In this document: positions 39,146 through 47,837 of the stretch, piece by piece
How the letters are laid out: each line of letters starts with the position of its first letter
Position numbering within the stretch: position 1 is the first letter of the stretch
From: Arachnia propionica
Lineage (GTDB): Bacteria > Actinomycetota > Actinomycetes > Propionibacteriales > Propionibacteriaceae
Reading direction: 5' to 3'
Length of the DNA stretch: 64,000 nt
Assembly: GCF_003859805.1 (NCBI RefSeq)
Contig: NZ_RQZG01000002.1
Span: 62,001-126,000, forward strand
Program-made: the position numbers and the translations under genes
The notes under the pieces: model-generated
Database searches by the model: none
The model's input: the letters and a program-made list of their open reading frames with translations, nothing else
What the model was told of the DNA's origin: nothing

Positions 39146-39176
39146 ACGGTAGGCGTTGGAGCGCACTCCAACGCAA
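39146..39176 (-). promoter_or_regulatory. MerR-type promoter with operator dyad, merR-aldo/keto reductase unit
   Basis: On the minus strand: -35 TTGCGT (39171-39176), 19-bp spacer, -10 TACCGT (39146-39151), then 7 nt to the ATG. The dyad GCGTTGGAG-N4-CTCCAACGC (39153-39174) has perfect 9-bp arms and fills the spacer. Confidence 0.85.
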
Positions 39177-39180
39177 GTGG

Positions 39181-39897
39181 TCAGTCCTCCTCGTCCTCAT
39201 ACAGGATCTCGGGGGCGGGCACGTACCACTCGACCCCTTCCAGCCGGATGCGCGTCGCCATGTCCCGGTTCCACACCACGGTGATGTCGTGGCGCTCCAG
39301 GATGGGGATGACCACCTCGGTCATCAGCTGGATGGTGTCGGACTCGTAGAGCTGATCCCGTTCCTTCTCCGACAGGGCGTTGTACTCGGCCTCGCTGAGG
39401 TGGGCGGGCCAGAAGATCCCGTAGTTGAGGTACACGTGCCCGTCCTCGAGCAGCGACTCGGTGTCCTGGGAGTGGAAGAACACGTATCCCAGCCACTGGT
39501 CGAGCTCCCCGGCCTCGTACTCCTTCTCCCCGATCTCGGCGGCCCCGCAGGTGCCGCAGCAGGTGAAGTTCATCTCCGCGACGATCCTGGCCTCACGCAG
39601 CGCCTCGAAGGCCCGCTGCAGCCTCGAGGCCCCGAGGTCACCGAAGGCCGCCTGCTGGGAGCGCCGCGCCTCCAGCAGGTGTTCGACGACAGCACGCGCC
39701 TCAGCGGTGGTCATCTCGTCCTCATCGAGCGAGTACTCCATGACCTCCTTGTATTCAGCCAGCTGATCCTCACCCAGTGTGATCCCGGTCCACAGCATCT
39801 CCAGCAGCTCCTCGCCCTCCTCCTGGGTCAGGGAGGCGTTGGGGAGCAGGTGGGTGGGGAAGGTGAGTCCTTCGGGAAGCACGTTGTGTCCAGTCAT
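39181..39897 (-). CDS. DUF6891-like acidic protein with CCxxC motif
   Basis: A 238-residue acidic soluble protein. A central FTCCGTCGAAEIG segment (about residues 111-123) could bind metal, followed by GYVFFHSQDTESL and YLNYGIFW. I associate this pattern with DUF6891, seen in various actinobacteria without known function. No signal peptide or membrane segment is visible. ATG 39897 lies 6 nt after TAGGGT on the minus strand, so it is probably leaderless; the divergent phospholipase-like gene starts 80 bp away with TATGCT in the same arrangement. Confidence 0.68.
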   Translation of the reverse strand: MTGHNVLPEGLTFPTHLLPNASLTQEEGEELLEMLWTGITLGEDQLAEYKEVMEYSLDEDEMTTAEARAVVEHLLEARRSQQAAFGDLGASRLQRAFEALREARIVAEMNFTCCGTCGAAEIGEKEYEAGELDQWLGYVFFHSQDTESLLEDGHVYLNYGIFWPAHLSEAEYNALSEKERDQLYESDTIQLMTEVVIPILERHDITVVWNRDMATRIRLEGVEWYVPAPEILYEDEED

Positions 39898-39903
39898 GCC
39901 GTC

Positions 39904-39969
39904 ACCCTAGCCAGCGACACCGACATCTGCCGTGGGCTCCTTCGCCTTGGCTGTCCCACCCTCTATGCT
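39904..39969. promoter_or_regulatory. Divergent leaderless promoters of the DUF6891-like and phospholipase D-like genes
   Basis: TAGGGT on the minus strand (39904-39909) is 6 nt from the ATG at 39897; TATGCT on the plus strand (39964-39969) is 7 nt from the ATG at 39977. No ribosome site precedes either start. Confidence 0.7.
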
Positions 39970-39976
39970 GGCCGCC

Positions 39977-41209
39977 ATGAGGCGAGTCTGGGAGTTCCTG
40001 CGCAGGGTGATCCCGCGGGTCAGTGTCGGCCTGTTGCTGACCCAGATCTCCCTCATGCTCGGCCTGACCGCGTGGGAGTCCCTCCGCAAGAAGCGCCGTC
40101 GGCTGCGTCACTTCCCCGCCACCCCTGCCGAGCCGCTGTCGATGGACCAGGACGAGGTGACCATCTACACCTACGGCGAGGACCTCTACCGCGACATGCT
40201 GGCGGCCATCGACGGCGCCCAGCAGGTGATCCACTTCGAGACCTTCATCTGGAAGGGGGACGAGGTGGGGGAACAGTTCAAGGCGGCACTCGGCCGGGCC
40301 GCAGCCCGGGGCGTCCAGGTCCACGTCGTGTGGGACGGGTTCGCGAACCTCGTGGTGCCACGCAGTTTCTTCCGCATGCCCGATGGGGTTCACGCGTTGC
40401 GCCATCCGTCGTTCCCGAAGCCCTGGGCCCCCCGCACCTGGGGCCGCAATCACCGCAAGCTCCTGGTCGTCGACGGCGGTACCGGCTTCATCGGCGGGTA
40501 CAACATCGGCAGGTTGTACGCCACCCAGTGGCGTGACACCCACGCCCGGATCATCGGCCCGGGTGCGGCGGAGCTCGAGAACGCCTTCATCGACTTCTGG
40601 AACCAGAACGCGAGACGTCATCACCTCCCGGTGCTCGACAACCAGACCCCCCGACGCTGGTTCAGCCCCCTGCGGGTGCACCGCAACCAGCCGCGCATCC
40701 AGGTGTACCCGATCCGCAACATGTACCTGGAGGGGATCGACCGGGCCGTGGACCGGATCTGGCTGACCCATGCCTACCTCATCCCGGACGACGACCTGGT
40801 GGGGGCGCTGAAGACCGCGGTCAAGCGTGGGGTCGACGTGCGGATCATCGTTCCCGCGAAGTCGAACCACGCGGTGGCGGACTGGCTGTCACGTGGCTTC
40901 TACGCCGACCTGTTGGCCTCCGGGATCCGCCTGTTCCTCTACCAGGGGGCGATGGTCCACTCCAAGACGGCCGTCATCGACGGCACCTGGTCCACCATCG
41001 GCACGGCGAACCTGGACCGACTGAGTCTGTGGGGCAACTACGAGGTGAACCTGGAGATCACCGACGAGGAGGTGGCCCAGCACATGGAGCGGGTCTTCCT
41101 GGTGGACGCGGGCAACACCGTCGAACTCACCGCCGAGGACTGGCACCGTCGCCCTGTGGTGAAGAAGTTCGCCGAGGCCCTGCTGAGCCCCTGGCGTCCC
41201 CTGTTCTGA
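39977..41209 (+). CDS. Phospholipase D-like protein, cardiolipin synthase type
   Basis: A 410-residue membrane-anchored enzyme with an N-terminal helix (about 14-32) and two HxK(x4)D motifs: HRKLLVVDGGTGFIGGYN and HSKTAVIDGTWSTIGTANLD. Two HKD halves and the YLIPDDDLVGAL segment fit bacterial cardiolipin synthases of the Cls type, which condense two phosphatidylglycerols. Bacterial Cls usually has two membrane helices; only one is clear here, so a different phosphatidyl transfer cannot be excluded. TATGCT lies 7 nt before the ATG. It converges on ybdD with 5 bp between stops. Confidence 0.85.
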   Translation: MRRVWEFLRRVIPRVSVGLLLTQISLMLGLTAWESLRKKRRRLRHFPATPAEPLSMDQDEVTIYTYGEDLYRDMLAAIDGAQQVIHFETFIWKGDEVGEQFKAALGRAAARGVQVHVVWDGFANLVVPRSFFRMPDGVHALRHPSFPKPWAPRTWGRNHRKLLVVDGGTGFIGGYNIGRLYATQWRDTHARIIGPGAAELENAFIDFWNQNARRHHLPVLDNQTPRRWFSPLRVHRNQPRIQVYPIRNMYLEGIDRAVDRIWLTHAYLIPDDDLVGALKTAVKRGVDVRIIVPAKSNHAVADWLSRGFYADLLASGIRLFLYQGAMVHSKTAVIDGTWSTIGTANLDRLSLWGNYEVNLEITDEEVAQHMERVFLVDAGNTVELTAEDWHRRPVVKKFAEALLSPWRPLF

Positions 41210-41214
41210 CCGCC

Positions 41215-41397
41215 TCAGCAGCACCGCATCGTGGGCGGCCGGTCCGTTTCACAGCGCCAGAACTCGCGCTCCCCGAGTGGTTCCCCGTGACCGTGGAGCC
41301 GGTGGTGCGCCAGGTACTGCTGGTACTTGTTGGCCCCCAGCACCCCGTTGACGAACCAGGCGAGGCGACGCCATGCCGAGACGGCCTGCCGCCTCAT
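41215..41397 (-). CDS. YbdD/YjiX family small protein (DUF466)
   Basis: A 60-residue basic protein ending in CC, with the family pattern ANKYQQYLAHHRLHGHG and LGEREFWR. YbdD/YjiX genes nearly always follow cstA/btsT and are required accessory subunits of the CstA transporter in several species. The ATG shares one base with the cstA stop (TGATG), so it depends on cstA translation. It is below the size many gene finders accept. Confidence 0.92.
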   Translation of the reverse strand: MRRQAVSAWRRLAWFVNGVLGANKYQQYLAHHRLHGHGEPLGEREFWRCETDRPPTMRCC

Positions 41398-43664
41398 CAG
41401 TGACCACCGCCTCGGATGTCGGCACCGGGATGCTCGGTGTAGTACCTGCTCCAGGCCGCTGCCAGTTCCTTCTCCGCCGGGGTGGCGGTCATGCCCGAAG
41501 GAGCGTAGATCCTCGACTGCACCGCCGGGTCCTCCGTGTCGGGGCCACCACCTGCTCGAACTGCCCGGATCGTCTGCCACACGCACATCGTGATCACGAC
41601 GAGCGCGCAGGCCAGGAAGATCACCGACAGCGTCGTCTGCACCGCGGTGTTGCGGACCACGGCCTCCATGGCGGCCACTCCCTTGACCCCACCGAGTTCG
41701 GTGACCCCGTCCTGCAGGGCCGCGGCGAAGCGGTTGTGGTTGGCCCAGTACCCGACCTTCGGGTCGCTGCTGAAGATCTTGAGGAACGATCCCGTGATGG
41801 TGACGATCGCCGTGAACGTCAGGGGCACGGCGACGATCAGGAGCGTCCATCGGCGCCCCCGCCGCGCAAGGATCGTCAGGCACACCGCGAGTGCGATCCC
41901 CGCCAGCAGCTGGTTCGCCACCCCGAACAGCGGGAAGAAGGTGTTGATGCCACCCAGTGGGTCGGTGACCCCCAGCAGCAGGATCGATCCCCAGCCCGCC
42001 ACCATCAGCCCTGTGGTCAGGTAACTGCCGGGCTTCCAGCTCGCCTGACGGAATCTCGGGTAGAGGTTGCCGAGGGCATCGGAGAGCATGAAGCGTGCGA
42101 CCCGGGTGCCGGCATCCACCGAGGTCAGGATGAACAGCGCCTCGAACATGATCGCGAAGTGGTACCAGAAACTCATCATCTCCGGCCCACCGAACCACTG
42201 CTGCATGATGCCTGCCAGCCCCACGGCGAGGGTCGGTGCCCCGCCCGTGCGGGAGACGACCGTGTGTTCCCCGACCAGCTGTGCGGTCTGCTCCAGCTGT
42301 TCCGTGGTGAGGTCAACCCCCGTCAGCCCGAGTGAGTTCACGAAGTTCACGGCCCCCTCGACGGTGCCACCGGTGGCCGCGACGGAGGAGTTCATGGCGT
42401 AGTAGATGCCCTGGTCCACCGACAGCGCGGCGACGAAGGCCATGATCGCGACGAAGGACTCCATCAGCATCCCGCCGTAGCCGATGAATCGGGTCTGGCG
42501 TTCCTTCTCGATCAGTTTCGGTGTGGTACCGGAGGAGATCATGGCGTGGAAGCCGGACAGCGCACCGCAGGCGATGGTGACGAACAGGAACGGGAACAGC
42601 GACCCGCTGAACACCGGGCCATCGGCACGCGAGGCCCAGATCGTCAGGGCGGGCACCTCGATGGTGGGTCGCACCACGACGATGGCGACGGCGAGCATCG
42701 CGATGGTGCCGACCTTCATGAACGTCGACAGGTAGTCACGTGGGGCCAGCAGCAACCAGACGGGGAGCACCGCAGCGACGAAGCCGTAGATGATGATGGC
42801 CCAGGCGATGGTGAGCGGGTCGAGGGTGAACATCGCACGCCCCCACTCGGTGCCCGCCACGTACCCCCCACCGATGATGGCCGCGAGCAGCAGCACGACC
42901 CCGATCAGGGAGACCTCCGCCACCTTCCCGGGACGCAGGTAGCGCAGGTAGACGCCCATGAACAGTGCGATGGGGATGGTCATCCCGACGCTGAACACAC
43001 CCCACGGGCTCTCACCGAGGGCGTTGACCACCACCAGGGCCAGGATGGCGATGATGATGAGCATGATGACCATGGTCGCGATGAGGGCGGCGATCCCACC
43101 GAAACGTCCGAGTTCGTCCTTGGCCATCTGCCCGACGGAGCGGCCGCCGCGCCGCATGGAGCAGAACAGCACCACGTAGTCCTGCACCGCACCGGCGAAC
43201 ACGACGCCGAGGATGATCCAGATCGTGCCGGGCAGATACCCCATCTGGGCGGCCAGCACGGGACCCACCAGCGGGCCGGCTCCTGCGATGGCGGCGAAGT
43301 GGTGGCCGTAGAGGATACGACGATCGGTCGGCACGAAGTCGTGACCGTCGAGCCGGTACTCACCCGGGGTGGCGCGCCGGTCGTCGGGTTTGGTCAGGTA
43401 ACGCTCGATGACGCCCGCGTAGAAGCGATTGGCGATGAAGTACGAGCACACCGCGGCGAAGACGAACCAGATGCCGTTGATCGTCTCCCCTCGGGACAGG
43501 GCGATCAGTGCCCAGGCGACACCACCCAGCAGCGCGACGGCTCCCCAGATGGCGATCCTCAGCGGGCTGAGCCTCTGGTCCTTCTCGATCGTCTCCTCGT
43601 CCAGGGCCACGGGAGGCAGCCCTTCCGGCTCTTCGGTCAGTACTGGTGAGGCAGTTGGTGTCAT
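41397..43664 (-). CDS. cstA: CstA family pyruvate/peptide transporter
   Basis: A 755-residue inner-membrane protein with about 16-18 hydrophobic helices. YGHHFAAIAGAGPLVGPVLAAQMGYLP, FAGAVQDYVVLFCSMRRGGRS and TSVDAGTRVARFMLSDALG are CstA signatures. CstA and BtsT of enterobacteria import pyruvate by proton symport, and older work named CstA a peptide carrier. ATG 43664 follows GAAGGACT. The gene is coupled to the ybdD-type small protein. Carbon-starvation control is likely by analogy, but no regulator site is recognised upstream. Confidence 0.95.
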   Translation of the reverse strand: MTPTASPVLTEEPEGLPPVALDEETIEKDQRLSPLRIAIWGAVALLGGVAWALIALSRGETINGIWFVFAAVCSYFIANRFYAGVIERYLTKPDDRRATPGEYRLDGHDFVPTDRRILYGHHFAAIAGAGPLVGPVLAAQMGYLPGTIWIILGVVFAGAVQDYVVLFCSMRRGGRSVGQMAKDELGRFGGIAALIATMVIMLIIIAILALVVVNALGESPWGVFSVGMTIPIALFMGVYLRYLRPGKVAEVSLIGVVLLLAAIIGGGYVAGTEWGRAMFTLDPLTIAWAIIIYGFVAAVLPVWLLLAPRDYLSTFMKVGTIAMLAVAIVVVRPTIEVPALTIWASRADGPVFSGSLFPFLFVTIACGALSGFHAMISSGTTPKLIEKERQTRFIGYGGMLMESFVAIMAFVAALSVDQGIYYAMNSSVAATGGTVEGAVNFVNSLGLTGVDLTTEQLEQTAQLVGEHTVVSRTGGAPTLAVGLAGIMQQWFGGPEMMSFWYHFAIMFEALFILTSVDAGTRVARFMLSDALGNLYPRFRQASWKPGSYLTTGLMVAGWGSILLLGVTDPLGGINTFFPLFGVANQLLAGIALAVCLTILARRGRRWTLLIVAVPLTFTAIVTITGSFLKIFSSDPKVGYWANHNRFAAALQDGVTELGGVKGVAAMEAVVRNTAVQTTLSVIFLACALVVITMCVWQTIRAVRAGGGPDTEDPAVQSRIYAPSGMTATPAEKELAAAWSRYYTEHPGADIRGGGH

Positions 43665-43841
43665 AGTCCTTCGCAATCGTCGTCGACCACTGGCGGAGGC
43701 CTGCCCACAGCCCCCGTCACAGGACGCTACCACCGCCATGACGATGTCGGGCGGGAACCTGACAGTTCGTGTCCGACATCACCGGGTGATCTCAGGGCTT
43801 CTCCCGATGTGCAGCACCATCGATCGAGGCACGATGGAGAC

Positions 43842-44099
43842 ATGACGATCATCGGTTACATCATCATCGGACTCCTCGGCGGCGCGATCGCGAAGGCCAT
43901 CATGCCGGGCAGGGAGGCAGGCGGCTGGCTCTCCACCATGTTCCTCGGCATCGGTGGTGCCCTTCTGGCCGGTTTCCTCGGTCAGCTGATCTTCCACGAC
44001 TCCTACGACAGGATCTTCTCCCTGCCGGGACTCGCCTTCTCCGTCGGGGGTGCCGTCCTCATCCTGGCGATCCAGGGATGGTCGAGGAAGCGCCGGTGA
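43842..44099 (+). CDS. GlsB/YeaQ/YmgE family stress membrane protein
   Basis: An 85-residue protein with three membrane helices (IIGYIIIGLLGGAIAKAI, GWLSTMFLGIGGALLAGFLGQ, AFSVGGAVLILAIQGW) and the PGREAGGW turn typical of the transglycosylase-associated GlsB family, general-stress proteins of unknown mechanism. ATG 43842 has GGAG only a few bases upstream. It ends in front of a 13-bp hairpin and the convergent response regulator. Confidence 0.9.
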   Translation: MTIIGYIIIGLLGGAIAKAIMPGREAGGWLSTMFLGIGGALLAGFLGQLIFHDSYDRIFSLPGLAFSVGGAVLILAIQGWSRKRR

Positions 44100-44113
44100 G
44101 GCCTTCGGTCGAC

Positions 44114-44146
44114 GCAGGACGCCGGTCGCTCAAACCGGCGTCCTGC
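44114..44146. terminator. Hairpin terminator between GlsB-like gene and response regulator
   Basis: A perfect 13-bp stem (44114-44126 and 44134-44146) with loop CGCTCAA lies between convergent stops; CTTCTC follows on the plus strand. Confidence 0.8.
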
Positions 44147-44150
44147 CTTC

Positions 44151-44819
44151 TCACACCAGGTGACGGTCGGTGGCCCACTTGGTGAGCTGGTGGCGGTTGC
44201 TGAGCTGCAGTTTCCGCAGCACCGAGCTGACGTGGGTCTCCACCGTCTTGATGGAGATGAACAGTTCCCTCGCCACCTCCTTGTAGCTGTAGCCCCGCGC
44301 GATGAGCTTCAGCACCTCGCGTTCCCGGGAGCTGAGCCGGTCCAGCTCCTCGTCGATGGAGGAGATGTCCACCGAGCCGGAGAACGCGTCCAGCACGAAT
44401 CCCGCCAGCCGGGGCGAGAACACCGCATCCCCCGAGGCCACGCGCTGGATCCCCTCGACCAGCTCCTCGGACGAGATGGACTTGGTGACATAACCACGGG
44501 CCCCGGCCCGGATCACGCCGATGACGTCCTCGGCCGCGTCCGAGACGGACAGCGCCAGGAACTTCACCTCCGAGTTCTTCGCCGCCACCTGCTTGATGAC
44601 CTCCGCCCCGCCGCCACCGGGCAGGTGGACGTCGAGCAGCACCACGTCGGGGCGGGTGGCGAGGATGGTCTCGACGGAACTCGCCACGTCGTGTCCCTCA
44701 CCCACGATCTCGCAGAGCTGTCCGATCTCGTGGCGCACCCCGGCCCGGAACATCGCGTGGTCGTCCACCAGCACCACCCGCAGTTCGCCCAGTGGTTTCG
44801 TCGTCTCCAGTTCACTCAT
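44151..44819 (-). CDS. NarL/LuxR-type response regulator, partner of PspC-domain kinase
   Basis: A 222-residue regulator with a complete receiver (VVLVDDHAMFRAGV, phospho-Asp in VVLLDVHLPG, Lys in GYVTKSISSEEL) and a C-terminal LuxR helix-turn-helix (LSSREREVLKLIARGYSYKEVARELFIS). It overlaps the kinase gene by 4 bp, so the two form one unit. The likely targets are the divergent PspC-protein operon and other envelope-stress genes, an inference from the arrangement common in actinobacteria. Confidence 0.94.
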   Translation of the reverse strand: MSELETTKPLGELRVVLVDDHAMFRAGVRHEIGQLCEIVGEGHDVASSVETILATRPDVVLLDVHLPGGGGAEVIKQVAAKNSEVKFLALSVSDAAEDVIGVIRAGARGYVTKSISSEELVEGIQRVASGDAVFSPRLAGFVLDAFSGSVDISSIDEELDRLSSREREVLKLIARGYSYKEVARELFISIKTVETHVSSVLRKLQLSNRHQLTKWATDRHLV

Positions 44820-46069
44820 CGTTGCAGCTCCAACCTGACCTCGGTACCCTCACCCGGCTCGGTCCTGATCCGGGCCGTGCCCCCGTGCCGTTTCATCCGC
44901 GCACGGATCGATTCTCGCACGCCCATCCGGTCCGCCCTGATCCGGGACTCGTCGAATCCCTGCCCCCGGTCCCGGATGAACACCTCGACGACATCGGGCG
45001 TGACCTCCGCGTACACGTCGACACGTGCCGCCCCGGAGTGTTTCGCCGCATTGGTGACGGCTTCGCGCGTGGCGTGCACGAGGGCCGTCGTGGCGTCGTC
45101 CAGGTCCAGGTCACCCACACACACCACCTCGACGGCGATGGGGAACCGGTCCTCCACATCCACCCGGATCTGCTCCAGTGCTCCCCTGAGGCTTCGTGCC
45201 CCGACCTCCTCGCCGTAGAGCCAGGTCCGCAGTTCCCGCTCCTGGCGACGCGCCAGGGAGGCCACCGCTGCGGGGTCGTTGGCCTGCCGCTGGATCAGCG
45301 CCAGCGTCTGGAGCACCGAGTCGTGGAGATGCGCCGCCATGTCGGCCCGTGCCTCGGCCTTGAGGCGGCCCCGGTCGGCGTTGCGGAACCGGGTCAGCGC
45401 ACGGAGCAGCCACGGTGCCGCCACCACCACGAGCCCCACGAGCAGCGCCAGTGCAGCCCCGATCACCACGGGCAGGTCGCGCCATCCCAGCTGGCTGGCG
45501 ACGATCCAGCTGATCCCGAATCCCACCAGCACCATGCCTCCCACCAGGCGGGTGACGCTGGCCAGGGCCTTGCCCCTGGGGATGCGCCCCTCGGCGGAGG
45601 TGGCCAGCTGGCTGCCGACCCGATCGGCCTGCACCCAGACCAGCACCACCCCGAACCCGCCCAGCACCAGCGGCCAGAACATCGGCACGGCTCCCGGCGA
45701 TGCATCGAGGGCCACGGCCCACAGCACCCCACCGATCAGGATTCCGACGGAGAACAGCACCCCGGCGTCAATGCTGCTCATCCGCTGCTCGGGGCGTCGT
45801 CCGGTGCGGCTGGCCCCCTCCAGCCCCGGGGCCTCCTGATGGTCGGCGCCCGGCATCAGCATCCACAGTGTCGCGTAGACCAGCACCCCGATCCCGTTGA
45901 ACAGGGCGAGCCCCACGAGGACCAGTCGCACCCACATGCTGGGGACCCCCAGGTGCCGCGCGACTCCACTCGCCACCCCGGCGATCGCCTTGGTGGTGAG
46001 GTCGCGCTGCAACCGAGGGGTACGCTCAGGGGATGCCGCGGGACTGCTCATGTCCTCCAAGGGTGACAC
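44816..46069 (-). CDS. Histidine kinase with N-terminal PspC domain
   Basis: A 417-residue membrane sensor. The PspC domain (TTKAIAGVASGVARHLGVPSMWVRLVL, then a helix to about 70) is followed by further membrane helices to about 215, a HisKA_3 helix with the phospho-acceptor in MAAHLHDSVLQTLAL, and a C-terminal ATPase (ATREAVTNAAKHSGAARV, DRGQGFDESR). GTG 46069 or ATG 46051 may be the start; GGAGG stands too close to the second for a firm choice. PspC domains sense membrane disturbance, so the pair probably monitors envelope integrity. It is divergent from the PspC operon at 46190. Confidence 0.92.
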   Translation of the reverse strand: MSPLEDMSSPAASPERTPRLQRDLTTKAIAGVASGVARHLGVPSMWVRLVLVGLALFNGIGVLVYATLWMLMPGADHQEAPGLEGASRTGRRPEQRMSSIDAGVLFSVGILIGGVLWAVALDASPGAVPMFWPLVLGGFGVVLVWVQADRVGSQLATSAEGRIPRGKALASVTRLVGGMVLVGFGISWIVASQLGWRDLPVVIGAALALLVGLVVVAAPWLLRALTRFRNADRGRLKAEARADMAAHLHDSVLQTLALIQRQANDPAAVASLARRQERELRTWLYGEEVGARSLRGALEQIRVDVEDRFPIAVEVVCVGDLDLDDATTALVHATREAVTNAAKHSGAARVDVYAEVTPDVVEVFIRDRGQGFDESRIRADRMGVRESIRARMKRHGGTARIRTEPGEGTEVRLELQR

Positions 46070-46189
46070 GAAGGACGGTGCCGAGTCACCTCGTCGGGAA
46101 TGGTTTCAGGGCCCGGGGCACACATCTCAGGCCTGCCTCAGGGGCTCCCCCGATGGCGTGCCCCGCTACGACTGGTCACACTGGAGGAC

Positions 46190-47254
46190 ATGAACGAGTT
46201 GGTGGACCTGGGGGCCGTGCACCCCGCCCTGTCGCGGCTGGAACGCCCCACCAGTTCCACCACCCTCGGCCTCAGCCGTTGTCTCGGTGCCCGGTTCGCG
46301 GTCGATCCCCTGCTGATCCGGATGTTCTTCATCCTGTTGACCCCCGTCGGTGGGGTCGGTGTCGTGGTCTACACCTGGGGAGTTCTGCTCACCCCTCGCG
46401 AGGGCCGCGGGGTGGCCCCCATCACCCGGCTGCTGCCCCAGTTCCGCTCCTGGGCGCCGCGGACCCAGTGGCTCGGCATCGGCGTCAGTTCCGTGCTGGC
46501 CGCCGCCGCGGTCTCCTGGATCGTCCCGATCTCCGCCCTCCCCGTCCTGCTGCTGGGACTCGCGGTGGTCCTGGTGAAACGCTACCGCTCCCCCGTGCGC
46601 AGCAGCTCCGGCACGCATCAGGTGGAGCACGGTCCACAACTTCCCGTGGTGGATCTCTACGCCCCCGAGCCCGAGGTCGAGGCCCCCGCGCCGAGGCATG
46701 TCCCAGGGCCCGTGCCGACCAGCTGGCTCGGAGCCGCGGCGATCGCGATCCTCGGTGTGCTCTCCTTCGTGTCCCTGCAGGTCTTGTCCGGGAGTCGTTT
46801 CCTCGGTGCCGCCGGGGCACTCGGCACCATCGGCGCGGCGACGACCGGCTGGGCACTGCTGCTGCGTTCCCGACGGCTGCCCACCGTCTTCCTGCTGGGT
46901 CTGCTGCTGGTCGCAGGGGTCTTCGGCACCCTCGCCTCGTTGCGGGTCTCCGTCCAGCGTCCCGGGGTGGTCGCCCCCGGCACCGCGGAGCTCACCCACA
47001 CCTATGTGGCCGATTCCGCCGTCCTCGACCTGCGCCACCTGCCCGAGGACGCGGCCTCGGAGGTCATCAGCATCGAGGCCGTGGCGAGCGAGGTCCACGT
47101 CCTGCTCGCGAGCGCCCCTGCGGGGGTCGAGATCTCCCGGACGCTCTCGGACGTGGACCTGGTACCCACCGGCGGATCGGCGTCGTCGTCCCCCGGACCG
47201 CAGCTGCGCATCACCGCGGCCGTCTCAGATGTCACCGTGGAGTACCCGGGATGA
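46190..47254 (+). CDS. PspC-domain membrane protein
   Basis: A 354-residue protein: a PspC-like N-terminal domain (TLGLSRCLGARFAVDPLLIRMFFIL, VYTWGVLLTPREG), several membrane helices up to about 265, and an extracellular C-terminal domain of about 90 residues that looks like the beta-rich adhesin-type repeat (DLRHLPEDAASEVISIEAVASEVHVLL) often attached to PspC. ATG 46190 is set by TGGAGGAC. It overlaps the next gene by 4 bp. Together with the divergent PspC kinase it probably forms an envelope-stress sensing system. Confidence 0.85.
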   Translation: MNELVDLGAVHPALSRLERPTSSTTLGLSRCLGARFAVDPLLIRMFFILLTPVGGVGVVVYTWGVLLTPREGRGVAPITRLLPQFRSWAPRTQWLGIGVSSVLAAAAVSWIVPISALPVLLLGLAVVLVKRYRSPVRSSSGTHQVEHGPQLPVVDLYAPEPEVEAPAPRHVPGPVPTSWLGAAAIAILGVLSFVSLQVLSGSRFLGAAGALGTIGAATTGWALLLRSRRLPTVFLLGLLLVAGVFGTLASLRVSVQRPGVVAPGTAELTHTYVADSAVLDLRHLPEDAASEVISIEAVASEVHVLLASAPAGVEISRTLSDVDLVPTGGSASSSPGPQLRITAAVSDVTVEYPG

Positions 47255-47442
47255 GACGGCTCGACCTTCCCACCCTCCTGACCGGACTGGTGCTCGTCGG
47301 TTTCGCCGCCGTCGGCCTGTGGTTCGGTTCCGGGATGCCCCGGGTGGCCCCGGGAAAGATGTGGTTCGCCGCCGTGCTGCTCACGGTGGGGACCCTCGGG
47401 CTCATGATCGGCCTCGGCCGAGGGCCTGAGAACAGAGACTGA
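47251..47442 (+). CDS. Small two-helix membrane protein in PspC operon
   Basis: A 63-residue protein of two hydrophobic helices (LLTGLVLVGFAAVGLWFG and MWFAAVLLTVGTLGLMIGLG) separated by a short basic loop. It is coupled to the PspC-domain gene by a 4-bp ATGA overlap and lies 16 bp before the small PspC gene. No family is recognised. Size and position suggest an accessory subunit of the PspC complex, an inference only. Confidence 0.72.
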   Translation: MRRLDLPTLLTGLVLVGFAAVGLWFGSGMPRVAPGKMWFAAVLLTVGTLGLMIGLGRGPENRD

Positions 47443-47458
47443 CAGACAAGGAGTCATC

Positions 47459-47683
47459 ATGTCACTCACCCGTTCCGACAACGACAAGATCATCGCCGGT
47501 GTCTGCGGCGGTGTCGCAGGGGCCCTCGGGGTGGAGAGCCTCTGGGTCCGGCTCGCCCTGGTGGTCTTCGTCCTGCTGGGAGGCAGCGGTATCGCGCTCT
47601 ACGTCGTGCTGTGGCTGTTCCTGCCCCGCGCCACGGGGGGCTCGGCCTTCGAGGACATCCGGCGCGACTTCCGGAGGCCCTGA
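47459..47683 (+). CDS. Small stand-alone PspC-domain protein
   Basis: A 74-residue protein that consists of one PspC domain (DNDKIIAGVCGGVAGALGVESLWVRLALVVFVLLGG and a second helix ending LWLFLPR). AAGGAGTC precedes the ATG. It is the third PspC domain encoded within 3 kb, after those of the kinase and the large membrane protein, and closes their operon. Confidence 0.92.
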   Translation: MSLTRSDNDKIIAGVCGGVAGALGVESLWVRLALVVFVLLGGSGIALYVVLWLFLPRATGGSAFEDIRRDFRRP

Positions 47684-47771
47684 GCATCCGAGCCTGTCAC
47701 CCTTTTGGCCAGCACTCAGGTTCGAGGTGGCTTTTCAGGTGACCTCGGGTGATGATTGAGGTCCCCCCATC

Positions 47772-47820
47772 GCTGCTCGCCGTACAGCCTTCCACCCAGG
47801 CGTCCTCCGCGGCGAGCAGC
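47772..47820. other. 11-bp inverted repeat in the 154-bp gap between PspC gene and guaA
   Basis: GCTGCTCGCCG (47772-47782) pairs exactly with 47810-47820 across a 27-nt loop. It may be a weak terminator for the convergent genes. Apart from this I see nothing in 47684-47837. Confidence 0.35.
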
Positions 47821-47837
47821 TCCATTTCTCCCCGGGG

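Noticed and set aside
43743-43780. 8-bp inverted repeat (GATGTCGG with CCGACATC) upstream of the GlsB-like gene
   Set aside because: Short arms with a 22-nt loop; chance is not excluded and no regulator is evident.
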